Part shown: positions 22,601 through 32,600 of the stretch, piece after piece
How the letters are laid out: every line of letters starts with the position of its first letter
Position numbering within the stretch: position 1 is the first letter of the stretch
NCBI GenBank assembly: GCA_951802425.1
Contig: OX637800.1
Span: forward strand, 3,348,001 to 3,412,000
Length of the DNA stretch: 64,000 bases
Direction: 5' to 3'
DNA from: Clavaria fumosa
Lineage: Eukaryota > Basidiomycota > Agaricomycetes > Agaricales > Clavariaceae
Notes under the pieces: model-generated
Told to the model about the DNA's origin: nothing
The model's input: only the letters and a program-made list of their open reading frames with translations
The model's database searches: none
Made by a program: the position numbers and the translations under genes

Positions 22601-25600
22601 CTCCGGGGGTTCCTCCGTCGTCTCGTCCCTGTTTGTTGCTGGCGGCGGCGGGAAGAAGCTCCGGTGGAAGGCTCTGACCTTCTCATCATTAGTTGTCAGT
22701 TCTTTTACCCTACCATTAGTTTTTTCTTTCAGGTCTGGAATTCGGGTTCCTCCACCATCTGTGGAGGGCCGGTTGGTCAGTTTATGGATATCCCATAGCA
22801 TGTCGTCAGCGGCGCTTTCCAGCCATTGCTTCCAGTGTTCCTCCTTAGTTTTCTTGATGAGTTCCGAGTAGTCGTTTCTTGTCCGGCGGCAGGCTTCGTG
22901 GGTTGGGTGTTCAGGGTTGAGGCGCCGTCTGTAGGACTGGTGTGTTAGCCTTTGGAACCGCTTACGCATGTCACTGAGCCCGTTGGTCCACCATCGTTTT
23001 GTGTGTGGGGCAGGCCTAGCTAGTGGGATCGTGTCCTCCACTGTCTTTCTGATGCAGTCTTCGAGTGCCTGTGTGCTGGTTTCCAGCTCCAAGGTGGTGG
23101 TGGGGCTCCTTGGTTCTCCTAGTTCTGTCAAGTTCTCTGTCAGTTTCTCACGGAATGCTTTCCAGTCAGCGGCTCTCCAGTTTCGCCTCGGTGTTACCAT
23201 GGTCTTCCTGAGTCCTACCTGTATGATGCTGATTATGGGCAGGTGGTCGGCTTTAGGGGGTCGCCGTGCTGGGTCAGTTTCGCATCTGATAAACGCCTCT
23301 GCGAGGGCTGCCGATGCGAATACGTTGTCGGGTCTTGTCCAGTTGCCTGTGCGCGACTGTTCGAGTGTTGGTAGGCCTTTGGGTAGCATCATCTGCATTC
23401 CATGTGCTGTTGCCAGTTCTATGAGTGGTTGGGCTTGTCGGAGCGCGGCTGCAGTGAATAGCTGGTTGTTCCGTTCTTCCTCCCAGAGTGGGTGGTGCCT
23501 GTTGAAGTCCCCGAGCCATATTGCCCATGTTGTGTTGCGCATGCGGTCGTCTCTGCTGTTAGTAGTTAGTGTTCGGTCCCTATACCAGTTTCTTACTGTT
23601 TCTATGCTCTGGGAGTGGAGGCAGTCATTGTAGATGTTGAGGATTGTTATGGTTCCGTATTCGCCTCGCAGTTGTATACCTACTACGTCAGGGGACGCAA
23701 TGCGGAGGTCGCTCCAGTCTGCTGTGCTCAGCCGTGGGCTGACTAGTGTTACTGCGCGTGTTTGGGGGCCGTTTTCAGCATACCGGGTGGGGGGGTAGAC
23801 CACTCTCCATCCTGTCGGGGCACGTGTGTTCTTGAGGAAGTCGATGTAGGGTTCCTGGATTAAGCAGAGGTCAAAATGGTCAGGGTTGAGGCTGTTTATT
23901 ACGTGTTGTTGGTTCGTGGCCGATTTGCGGCAGTTCTGCTGCCAGATTTTGAGCTGTCGGGTTGTTGAGGCTGTTTCTGGTTGTTCAGGCATTATTGGGT
24001 CGGTGGCCGCTTCCTGGCGTTGCCTGTGAGGCTGGTTGGTAGAAGGCGTCGAGTGTTGACTGGGTTGGCGGTACGGCTGCGTTGGGCCTTGTGCGCCCGG
24101 TCTCGCTGGGCTTGAGGATAGCTGATACTGCTGCGGCTCGGGTTCCTTGTGCGGGGGCAGGTGTAGGCCCAGGCGCAAGTGCGTGGGGGTGGGCTTGCAT
24201 TCGGGTGGCGGCGGGTGTCGGCGTGGGTGGGGGCGGGGCGCGTGAGGGGGGGGCGTGAGTGCGGTGGGTGTGGGCGTGGTTTGGTTCTGATTTTGGAGGT
24301 GGGAGGGGCCTGCTGTGGCGTTAGGTCTATCTAGGTGTCCTTGCGCACCTCCGTTAGGTCCCCGCAGGGCTTCCCGGGCCGTGATGAACCCCCTTGTGGG
24401 CCAGCCGTTGTCCCTTTGTGGTGGGTAGCCCCTCCCTGTTCGCGGGGTTTTACCTGTGTTCCATGGTCCCCCTATGTTCCATGGTTGTTGGATGCTGGCC
24501 CTGTGCTTGCTTGCCTTTGGTCGGCCTACTGTGTGCCATTCGCCGCTCGACGTTGGTGTCTCTGTCACTTCCTCAAGTTGGGAGAGCAGCTCCCAGGTTG
24601 CAGGGTCCTCTGCGACTGGGAAGAAGCGGTATTTGTTCTCTGGGAAGTTTGTTAGTATTCTCTCACATTCCTTTTTGAATGTGGGGCATCTCCTGTCGCT
24701 TGCTGTGTGTCCATCCTCCTTGCAGTTGGCGCAGTGTTGAAAGTCCGGGTTGGCTGTGCATTCTGAGGTGCGGTGGAGGGCCCCGCATTTCGCGCATGTG
24801 TCGTGTATCTGCTTGCATTGTGCCGCAAAGTGGTTCCCCTGGTATCCTTGGCATTTGAGACAGCGTCTCGCCTCCTGGATGTTCTTTCGTCCGAAGACCC
24901 TCTTGCCTTCGATTATGATCCCCTCCTGTATGATTTTGTTAGCTGTAATGGCTGTCCTGAGTGTGAGCATGGCAAAGGCAGTTAGTTGTCCTGGTCGTCG
25001 CTGGTTCGCTTTCTTTAGGTATCTAGCTGCCAGGATCTCCCTTGTCGGTAGCTGGTTCTCTTCCTCCACCGCTCGGAGTGTGGTCAGAGATTCCGGGTTG
25101 AAATCTATGGGGATGTACTCAACCACCACATCATGTCCCCTCTCTGCGATGCGCATTGTGCCGCCGTAGTGCCGGGCGAAGGATTCCTTGGTCTTTTGTC
25201 TCTTCATCCAAGCTGCTGCTTCTGCCGTCTTCATGAGGTAGAGTATACCGCCCCGCTGTAGCTTTTGAGCCCCCATGAAGATGTGTCCCTGTTCTGGTTT
25301 GTCAGTAGTGTCTTCTCCCATCAATTCAACCGCCATGTTTGCCTTTGCGACGAGTTGCCGCTCTGTCAGTTTTTGTAGTTCTTCTGTGCTTACCCCCGGT
25401 TCACTCTCGATCAACACTTGTTTCTCTTTCCCCTGTGATCTGGCCATGACCACGCTATGTTGGGGTGCAACGTGTATCTGGGTGATGGTAGCGTATGTTG
25501 TCTTTCGGTTCGGTGTGGCTCCATTATCCCCGCCATCCTGTGGTTCCTGTGCTGGTTCTTGTGAGTTGGGTCTCGAGCTCACCTGTTCCCTTAAGTCTGT

Positions 25601-26176
25601 CGCTGCCGCTTTCACTTCCTCTGAGCTGCCTACGATCCTGTCGATGGTGGCGGAGAGGGCATCCAGGATTTTGTTTGCCATGTTCTCAACTAGCTTGTTG
25701 GTCTGGATTTGCTCGAGTAGGATGGCAACAGCTCGGATGTTGTCCGTTGTGGCCTTTGGGAGCTTTCCTGAGCATAGCGCTATCTGCTTGAGGATGGTTG
25801 CAAGCGTGTTGGTATCAGCTTCATCGTCCTCCGCCATGTATCCGCTTTTCTCTAGATGCGTTCTTGCAAGCTCTGGGGTGAGGTTAGTCTGGCTACCTCT
25901 GATGTTGGCCATGGCCTTCTCGGCCTGCCTGGCGCTGGGTCTGGAGGTCCGGGTTGTGCCGTCCCCCTGCCTGTCGTTCGTTTGCCCCTCCTCGGGCATG
26001 TTACCTTGTTCTTTTTTTTTTTTTTTTTGGGGAGATTTCAGTAGTATGTACGTAGGGCGTGGTTATTTGTGCAAGGTATAGCTAGCAACTGCGCAGGCGG
26101 TCCGACTAGGTGTTGTGGGTTGGGTTTTTTTGAGTCCTGGTTGTGGTGCCACGTGGTTGTTGCCAAAAGACCCTCC
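19645..26176 (-). mobile_element. Near full-length LINE (Tad1-like) on minus strand
   Basis: The poly(A) tail is the T24 run at 19646-19669. The coding frame covers 19964-25999, leaving a roughly 180-nt 5' leader. An imperfect 12-bp repeat, GCTACATGCCTT at 19633-19644 and GCTACCTGCCTT at 26177-26188, brackets the element and is a candidate target duplication (11 of 12). The presence of the leader plus the TSD suggests little or no 5' truncation. Confidence 0.8.
19964..25999 (-). pseudogene. LINE gag-pol: zinc knuckles, endonuclease, RT, RNase H
   Basis: One continuous frame of about 2,011 codons interrupted by a single TGA at about codon 1191 (22427-22429). Order: a coiled N-terminal gag region; three CCHC-type knuckles at about residues 376-440 (CLKCQGY..., CAKCGALHRTSEC, CANCKEDGHT...); a Pro-rich linker; an APE-type endonuclease from about 683 (WQQNCRKS, IQEPY, WLGDFNRHHPLW, ADHLPI); a reverse transcriptase from about 1141 with FIDDVALL as the active site near 1385; RNase H near 1685 (IFTDGSGYRRGTG, FGTDNQAA, WIPGHAEIAGNEEAD); and a C-terminal zinc-finger-like CPAC...H...C. 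It encodes the enzymes for target-primed reverse transcription. Related elements normally split gag and pol into two frames, so the fusion is notable. The TGA fits a lost CGA. Confidence 0.88.
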
Positions 26177-26188
26177 GCTACCTGCCTT

Positions 26189-26587
26189 ACTCACCTTGCC
26201 TGTGCCACCCACTCACTCCACTCACACTGTCCACCCTCCATCCTACTTACACCACCTCTTAGCATGCCAAACCTAGGTCTTACATACCTACCAAGATCCA
26301 ATGTGATGCAGGCTGGGACATCATACAGATACAGGTAAGCCATGCCAGGAGGACCAGGACACCCACATCTCTCATAATGTACAAAGTAAGTTGACTCAAT
26401 GTGTACCTCAAGGTGGGTGTCCAGGACTGCCATGCCCACATGACACACAAAGTTGACTAGATGTGAATGTCAAAGTTGGTGTCCTGGATGCCCCATCTCA
26501 CAGAGTCAATTAAGTTATGAGTTGAGTTTGTGTCAAAGCTTGAAAGCATGTGTATCAAAGTGTGTGGCCCACAGCTATCAACACATG
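26189..26587. other. Non-coding, contains GGTGTCC-type short repeats
   Basis: Imperfect repeats of a TCAAAGTTGGTGTCCTGGATGCC-like phrase occur at about 26345-26510. No gene. Confidence 0.35.
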
Positions 26588-26712
26588 GGGGAGACACAAT
26601 TGCTGAATGAAGAGAATGGGGAAGAGACAGGAGAGCAGACAATCATACAAGGGCAATGGTATGCTGGTACATGGGTGACTATCTGATGGTGCTACAGGGG
26701 CAACAGGGAGCA
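26588..26712 (+). repeat. Dispersed repeat, empty-site copy
   Basis: About 125 bp (GGGAGACACAATTGCTGAATGA to CAGGGAGCAC), repeated at 30361-30487. In the second copy an LTR starts right after AGCAC, so this copy shows the uninterrupted target. Confidence 0.7.
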
Positions 26713-26950
26713 CCTCAGATGGATGACAGATGGATGAGGGCTTGAATGGATGCTAGATGGAATGGAAGAAGAAGGCCCTTAATTGGTAGTGGAGACAGGA
26801 AGGCATAACAATGTCATCCATGTGGACAAGAAATACTGGTGAAATGTGGAAAGAAAATTGCATTTCTTAAGGTGGGTTGCAGATTCATGTGAATATACAA
26901 TATGGGTGAAGGATGATCAGCCAGGGGATGCACAAGGGTCGATGATCTGA

Positions 26951-27263
26951 GGTGTTGTTGAAGCGTTTTTTATTGTTTTTTAATGATTTTTGTAATTTTT
27001 TAGTTTAGTTTAATGGTTTTTAATAGTTTTAATGATTTTAGAGTGCATACACAAGGTTCGGGAGGTGTTTTTGAAAGGTTTTTTATTGTTTTTTAATGTT
27101 TTTTGTAATTTTTTAGTTTTGTTTAATGGTTTTTAATAGTTTTTAATGATTTTAGAGTGCATACACAAGGTTTGGGAGGTGTTGTTGAAGGGTTTTTTAT
27201 TGTTTTTTATTGTTTTTTAGTTTTGTTTAATGGTTTTTAATAGTTTTTAATGATTTTAGAGTG
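26951..27263 (+). repeat. AT-rich tandem repeat, about 112-bp unit, three copies
   Basis: Three copies of a unit with TTTTTTATTGTTTTTTAATG, then TTTAATGGTTTTTAATAG, then TTTTAGAGTGCATACACAAG. The third copy is shortened by an internal deletion. Non-coding. Confidence 0.8.
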
Positions 27264-27580
27264 CTAACAGCATAGTCCTTGTGCAGATGGAGCATCTGCT
27301 CTTTCTTTCACTGCAAGCTAACCACTCAAGCTAGTCTTTTGAAATTTGTGTGCCTATATCTCTAATCCTCAATTTCCATGGTTTACATTTTCCCAAAACT
27401 CATTTCCCAATGCATGCCAAAGCTGCTGACCAAACCAGTCAAAATTCTCCTGTTTATCAAAACCAACCATAGGATTCCAAAACAAATGGAATTCTATACT
27501 GGGCCATCCCATACCTATCATATTCCATCCCTCTCTCTCCCCTCCCATCACCCACAAAGCAACAATTCCAGCATACAGTC
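27264..27580. other. Non-coding spacer
   Basis: No supported gene; the overlapping frames on both strands near 27369-27557 lack protein-like character. Confidence 0.35.
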
Positions 27581-28005
27581 AGAATCCAGTTCTCACAGTC
27601 CTCACACAAGTTTGTACTTGTGGTGGCACCTAATCAAATGGGATCACATTGAAAGATTGAGTATAGTGCATGAATAATACACCCTGACTTTGTTTCAATT
27701 ACTCTGCCACAGACAGGACTACAAGTTGCCTTCCTACAAACCTAAACAGCACAAGTACCCATACAAGTTTGCAGGCCTCACAGCACAAGATCTAACTGTG
27801 AAAATCTACAAGGACCCCATGTGAAATTTTCCCAAACAAAAAAGTCCCCCCTTTTAGTCCTCATTATGTCTTTGATGATCTTTACTCTCATTTGGTGCTT
27901 TCCCTCAAAACTTTTTTTCACCCCAAAAATTCATTTAGGGTTCCTGGGGGTCTTCCAGCAAAATTTGAAATATGGGAGCTGTGAAGTAGTTATTAATGCT
28001 GTTTA
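27581..28005 (+). repeat. Dispersed repeat shared with 62860-63110
   Basis: Two blocks, 27580-27620 (CAGTCCTCACA...AAGTTTGTACT) and 27835-28005 (CCCCTTTTAGTCCTCATTATG to TTATTAATGCTGTT), recur in the same order and strand at 62860-62905 and 62940-63110. Probably the same element family; type unknown. Confidence 0.65.
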
Positions 28006-28179
28006 GAAGAACATATGCAGCTGACTGATGGCTGCATATATGAATGTTGATGTTGTCACATCATGAGGTGGGTCACATGGTGATGCTTGTGACCATGAGT
28101 AATGCCAGTGATGTGAATAAGACTAATGTATCCATGTGCCAGATGAAGGGATTGTGCCATGGCATATCATACATAGTAT

Positions 28180-28365
28180 TGGAGGCTGCTGGTGTGCCAT
28201 CATTGTTGTTAGCTGCTGGTGCATCATCATTGTCAGCTGCTGCTGTTGTCATCAGTCATTGTTGTTGGCTGCTGGTGCATTGTTGTTGTCATTGTTGTTG
28301 GCTTCTGGTGTGTCATTGTCATTGGTCATCATCATCATCAGCCACTGCTGCCATCATTGGTCATC
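28180..28365 (+). repeat. Low-complexity GTT/GCTG repeats
   Basis: Irregular GTTGTTG and GCTGCTGGTG repeats, followed by (CATCAT)n. It produces spurious frames in several phases. Confidence 0.65.
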
Positions 28366-28370
28366 ATTGG

Positions 28371-29702
28371 TGTTAAGGCTTGTCCTGTCTCATAAATAAC
28401 ACTGAAGGTTGATTTGATGGTGACCAGTCCTGTAAACTCACTAAGACCAATCAACCGTTGAGTATGATGAAGAATACTCAGTCCCAGAAGGTTGCAAAAA
28501 CATTTGACAACATGTAGGAAGGGAAAAAGATGAGTTGAGAAGAGAGAGATGTTGCTGAGAAGGTTGTGAGTAGTCATGACAATGATAAGGAGTATGTCAG
28601 TGAAGGCAATGACTTTGCCAACTGAGAGGAGAACCTGCAGGATTCCAGAAAGTCAGTAGCAAGATGATAGAAAGAGAGTACTTAAGTGCATGAGTTTGTA
28701 CAAGTGTGGGGGATGAGTTAGCAGAAAGCAGGGTGTGTCTTGGAATTCTTGAGGTCACCAAGTGAGACAAGACCTATCAATTGTGGTAGTTCCAAGCTCA
28801 AAGGGTGTACTAGCCTCAAGCTTAAACCAAAAGTGCATCAATATCAAGTCTACAGTACTGTAAGTACATGCAAGACTTATATATGTGCATTGTACATGTG
28901 TAGCTACTTTGGCAAAGTACAAAGGTCTCCTACCAACAGAACTATAGTAGTATGAGGTATGTTTAGTTGTAAAGTGACTAGGCATATGTTCTACTAAGGT
29001 TGTGAGGGGAAGCATTAGAGCTTTGAAGTCCAGTTCAGTCCAGTTCTTTTACCCTCCTGTCAGTAGACCATAACCATAACTGATAGGCCAGTCCAATATA
29101 ATGAGAAAAACTGGACTGGACTGTAGAGAACCAGTTGAAGTTGGTTCACTTGAAGTTCATCGACTGGTCCTAACCGGTCCCAATCTGGACCAGTTCTTGA
29201 CCAGTTGGGATCAGTTATGCAACAGTCAGGACTGGTTTTATGTTAACAAGCTACAGTAACTAAGTGCACTAATTAAAGCTAAACTCATCAGCCTGCTGTT
29301 CTGCCTCAAGCATCTTGCAATACTCATCCAAATCCACTTCATCATCTTGCCCTGAGTTCCAAGCTGGAAGGACTGCAAGTTCAGTCTTTGACTGGTCAGA
29401 ACCAGTTTATTTGCAGTTCAAGTCCTTTTTGAAATGATGAAAACCAGGAACTGACAAGTTTCAAAAGGGTGTGGACCAAGACTGAAGGTCCAGTCTCTTG
29501 CAGTCATGGTTCAGTTTGGTCCTCGGTTATTTTTCAGTTCATGTGACTGGACCCTCAAGCACTGGGAAGCATAGATAAGGTCATGAAGATGACCAGTTAT
29601 GGGTTGCAACCTAGTAAATAATCATATACATAGCTATAACTATGGGGGGATCCTCAGATTATAGATAATGTAGCTATACACTACTGCAGGCAAAGAGGGG
29701 AG
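28371..29702 (-). repeat. Gypsy-type LTR, inverted copy, interrupted
   Basis: On the minus strand this matches the 1.5-kb LTR defined at 51382-52867. Its 3' end is the TGTTAAGGCTTGTCCTGTCTC at 28371. The LTR is continuous except for a hAT-type insertion at 29016-29564; after it the match continues (29573-29702), then stops. Confidence 0.75.
29016..29564. mobile_element. Non-autonomous hAT element (MITE), TSD GGAAGCAT
   Basis: 549 bp flanked by perfect 8-bp repeats GGAAGCAT (29008-29015 and 29565-29572). Ends: TAGAGCTTTGAAGTCCAG and the inverse of CAGTGCTTGAGGGTCCAG, an imperfect inverted repeat (14 of 18) with the YAGNG start common in hAT elements. Subterminal CCAGTT/AACTGG repeats. No coding capacity. 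It sits inside the LTR at 28371-29702. Confidence 0.85.
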
Positions 29703-29727
29703 TCACATGGTTGAGGGTAATGAGAAG

Positions 29728-30222
29728 TAGTGTTGCTACAGCTAAGCTAGTCATGAGCCAGCTAGGATAGGTGCAGCTCACAGCTGGTATAGCTGGTACT
29801 CATTTCACTTAGCTGTAATTGTAGTCACAGCTAGTGACTATAGCTGACTATGGCTGCAACTTAGCCATGGACCAGCTATAGCTGGCTAAAAGCCATGACT
29901 AGTTGACTATAGCCACTTAAATGTGCTATTCAAGAGGTATAGCTAGAGTGCAAGATCAGCAGTCACATCATCACCTCAAACTCAGAACCTGTCACTGCTG
30001 ATATCCATTGGCATGACCTTGCTCCCATTTCCCAACTGTTTCTGCAGCACAAATTTGGTTAGAAATTACATGACAAATCCTGTAATTTTCACAGCTCCCA
30101 CAGTTATCAGCTATAGAAATTTCCATAGCTGCAAACATAGCTGCCTACCAGCTGGGCTACAGCTACAATCAGCTATGGCTATGACTATTAGTCAGCTATT
30201 AGTCATAGCTGTGGCAACACTA
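29728..30222. mobile_element. Non-autonomous hAT element, AGCTATAGCTG-rich
   Basis: 495 bp starting TAGTGTTGCTACAGCTA and ending in the inverse of TAGTGTTGCCACAGCTA. These ends match those of the large hAT at 9209-16417. Flanks ATGAGAAG and AATGAGAG look like an 8-bp duplication with one later change. The interior is rich in AGCTATAGCTG/CAGCTATAG. Non-coding. Confidence 0.75.
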
Positions 30223-30360
30223 AATGAGAGTCATGCTGATAATGTTGGTGACAGTCATGTGTTGAGTCATGAGTTTGGGTTCACATGAGTAACACATTGG
30301 TGATGATCACATGTTGAGTTAAATGTAATTCAGGGGTATTGGTGCACTCACTTTGTGGAG

Positions 30361-30487
30361 ATGGAGGGAAACACAATTGCTGAATGACATCACTGCAGAA
30401 ACAGGAGAGTAGACAATGATACAAGGGCAATGGTATGCTGGTATATTGGTGACTATCTGATAGTGCCACAGGGGGAGCAGGGAGCAC
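30361..30487 (+). repeat. Dispersed repeat interrupted by LTR insertion
   Basis: Copy of 26588-26712. It ends at AGCAC, where the LTR begins (30488), so AGCAC is probably one half of that insertion's target duplication. Confidence 0.65.
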
Positions 30488-31690
30488 TGTCAGGACCCAC
30501 CCATTTTTCCTTACCCAAATCAACCCTACCAGCACCTACAGCCTCCTGACACCTCTCCATAACCTCACAAACCACCCTGTGCACTTCTGAAATTTGCTGC
30601 TCTCTTCCAGAAGCCTCCCTGGTTTCCCTCACCTTCACATAACACTTGTGACCACCACACTATACTCATGCAACCCCTCACAGGCTCACCATGCATGTAT
30701 CCCCTGCCTGAACCCTTCATATTGACATGTGACATGCAGCCATGCAATCTCTTTATTCAGCATGTGACTTGCTGCATGGCACCACCAACACTACCAGCAT
30801 CACCAGCACTATTGATACCACCAGCACTACCAGCACCACTGGTGCTATGACACTACCAGCACTACCAGTGTTACTCACATGACCCCCTGCCCAAGGTCAC
30901 TTACATCACTAGCACCACCCACATGACCCACCTCATGATACCACAACTGCACTCAAATGTGCCACCAACAGTCAGCTGCATATACTGTACCTTTCACATA
31001 TGTTCCCCTCTTTACCTACAGTAGTATATAACTACATTATCTATGATCCAAGGATCCCCCCATAGTTATAGCTATGTATATGATTATTTAACTAGGTCAC
31101 ATCCTGTGACTGGCCATCTTTGTGACCTTACCTATGATTCCCTAACCCATCATGACCTTAGTAGAACATTCACATGGTCACTTTATTACTAGTTACACCC
31201 CATACTACTATAGTCTCATCACCTGGTGAACTCTGTACTTTTCCTAAATAGTTACAAGCCCAGTACACACATATATAAGCCTCACATGTACATATGGTAC
31301 TGTAGACTTGATATTGATGCACTTTGGTTTAAGCTTGAGGCTATTATGCCCTTTGATCTTGGAACCACCATGATTGATAGGTCTTGTCTTGCTTGGTGAC
31401 CTTGACAACACCAAGACTACTCTGCTTCTTTCTAACTTGTCCTCTGTGCTCATTCAAACTTGCACACCTAAGTATCTTCCTTTATTTGTCTTGGTGCTGA
31501 TTTCTCAAACCCTGCAGGTTCCCCTGCTGGTTGGCAAAGTCATCACCTTCACCAACACATCTCTCAATGCTGTCATGACCACTTGCAACCTTCTCAACAG
31601 CATCTCTTCCTCCCAACTTGTCTTGTTCCCCTTCTATGCTTTGTCTACTGACTTTGCAACCTCCCTAGTGACATATTCCCTCAGTCAAGA
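30488..31690 (+). repeat. 5' part of a gypsy-type LTR
   Basis: Begins TGTCAGGACCCACCC, as does the full LTR at 51382, and follows it for about 1.2 kb. It includes the CATGTACATATGGTACTGTAG and TTGATATTGATGCAC segments. The match breaks near 31685, where coding sequence for an integrase end starts, so an internal deletion joined the LTR to pol. Confidence 0.75.
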
Positions 31691-32327
31691 CTCAAGCTCT
31701 GGGGGGGAGGTGTCTTCTAGTGTGTTAGACTTACAAGCCAGTGATATGGTATCTCACTTTGAGGCAGAGAGAAGTAGAGCCAGGGAAGCTTTACTTCTAG
31801 GACAGGTGTTCCAGAAGAGAGCTTATAATCAGGGATGGCTTGTCTATGAGTTTGAGGAGGGAGATCTGGTTCTGATCAATCCTCACTCACTTAAACTCTA
31901 CAGGACTGAAAAAGGAAAGGGTCAGAAATTGTTAATGAAGTATGAGGGACCCTTCGAGATTATTCAGAAGATCAGTCCTGTGACTTATAGGCTTAAGATG
32001 CCTGCTTCCTTTGGGATACATCCTGTCATTAACATAGCTCATTTAGAGAGGTAAAATCTCTCCCCTAAGGAGTTAGGTACTAGGCCTACCAAACCTCTCA
32101 GTAGGGAGGACTTTCAAGACCTACCTGAGTATGAAGTTGAGAAGATAGTAGATGAGAAACTCAGGAAGAGAGGGAATACTGTACCATTTCGACCATAGGT
32201 TCGTCACATGTCCAGCATCCAATGATTTGAACCTATTTTGCTGTGACAGTCACACCTTTTTGTGAAGTTCGAAGCTATGAGGGTGACTGACTGGTCATCA
32301 AGTGTTATTTAATGTATGGTATGCATA

Positions 32328-32549
32328 TTAATGCTTCCAGAGTTTGTTGTACTGCCTATTAGAAATGTGATGCCTTTTCCCCCAGCCATATTCTCTTACC
32401 TCAGCCTCCATGTCTGCCTCCACCTCATCAACTGTCCCCCACTTGTACTCCTCTGACTTATTTACAGCTATGAGACCATTATTATCATTCAATGCAAAGC
32501 TGTCATTGACCCCCCCTTCAGAGGCAATGTGATTAAGAACTATCATCAA
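32328..32549 (-). other. Unidentified short ORF in the TA-flanked element
   Basis: 73 codons on minus with protein-like composition (WGTVDEVEADMEAEVREYGWG). Not recognised; it may be a captured exon or a relic of the parental transposase. Confidence 0.3.
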
Positions 32550-32600
32550 TCCACCATAATGCCAACTTCACATGAGGTGAGCAATCTGATGCATTATTTA

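Noticed and set aside
20154..26081. Many plus-strand frames of 60-270 codons
   Set aside because: Shadows of the LINE coding frame on minus.
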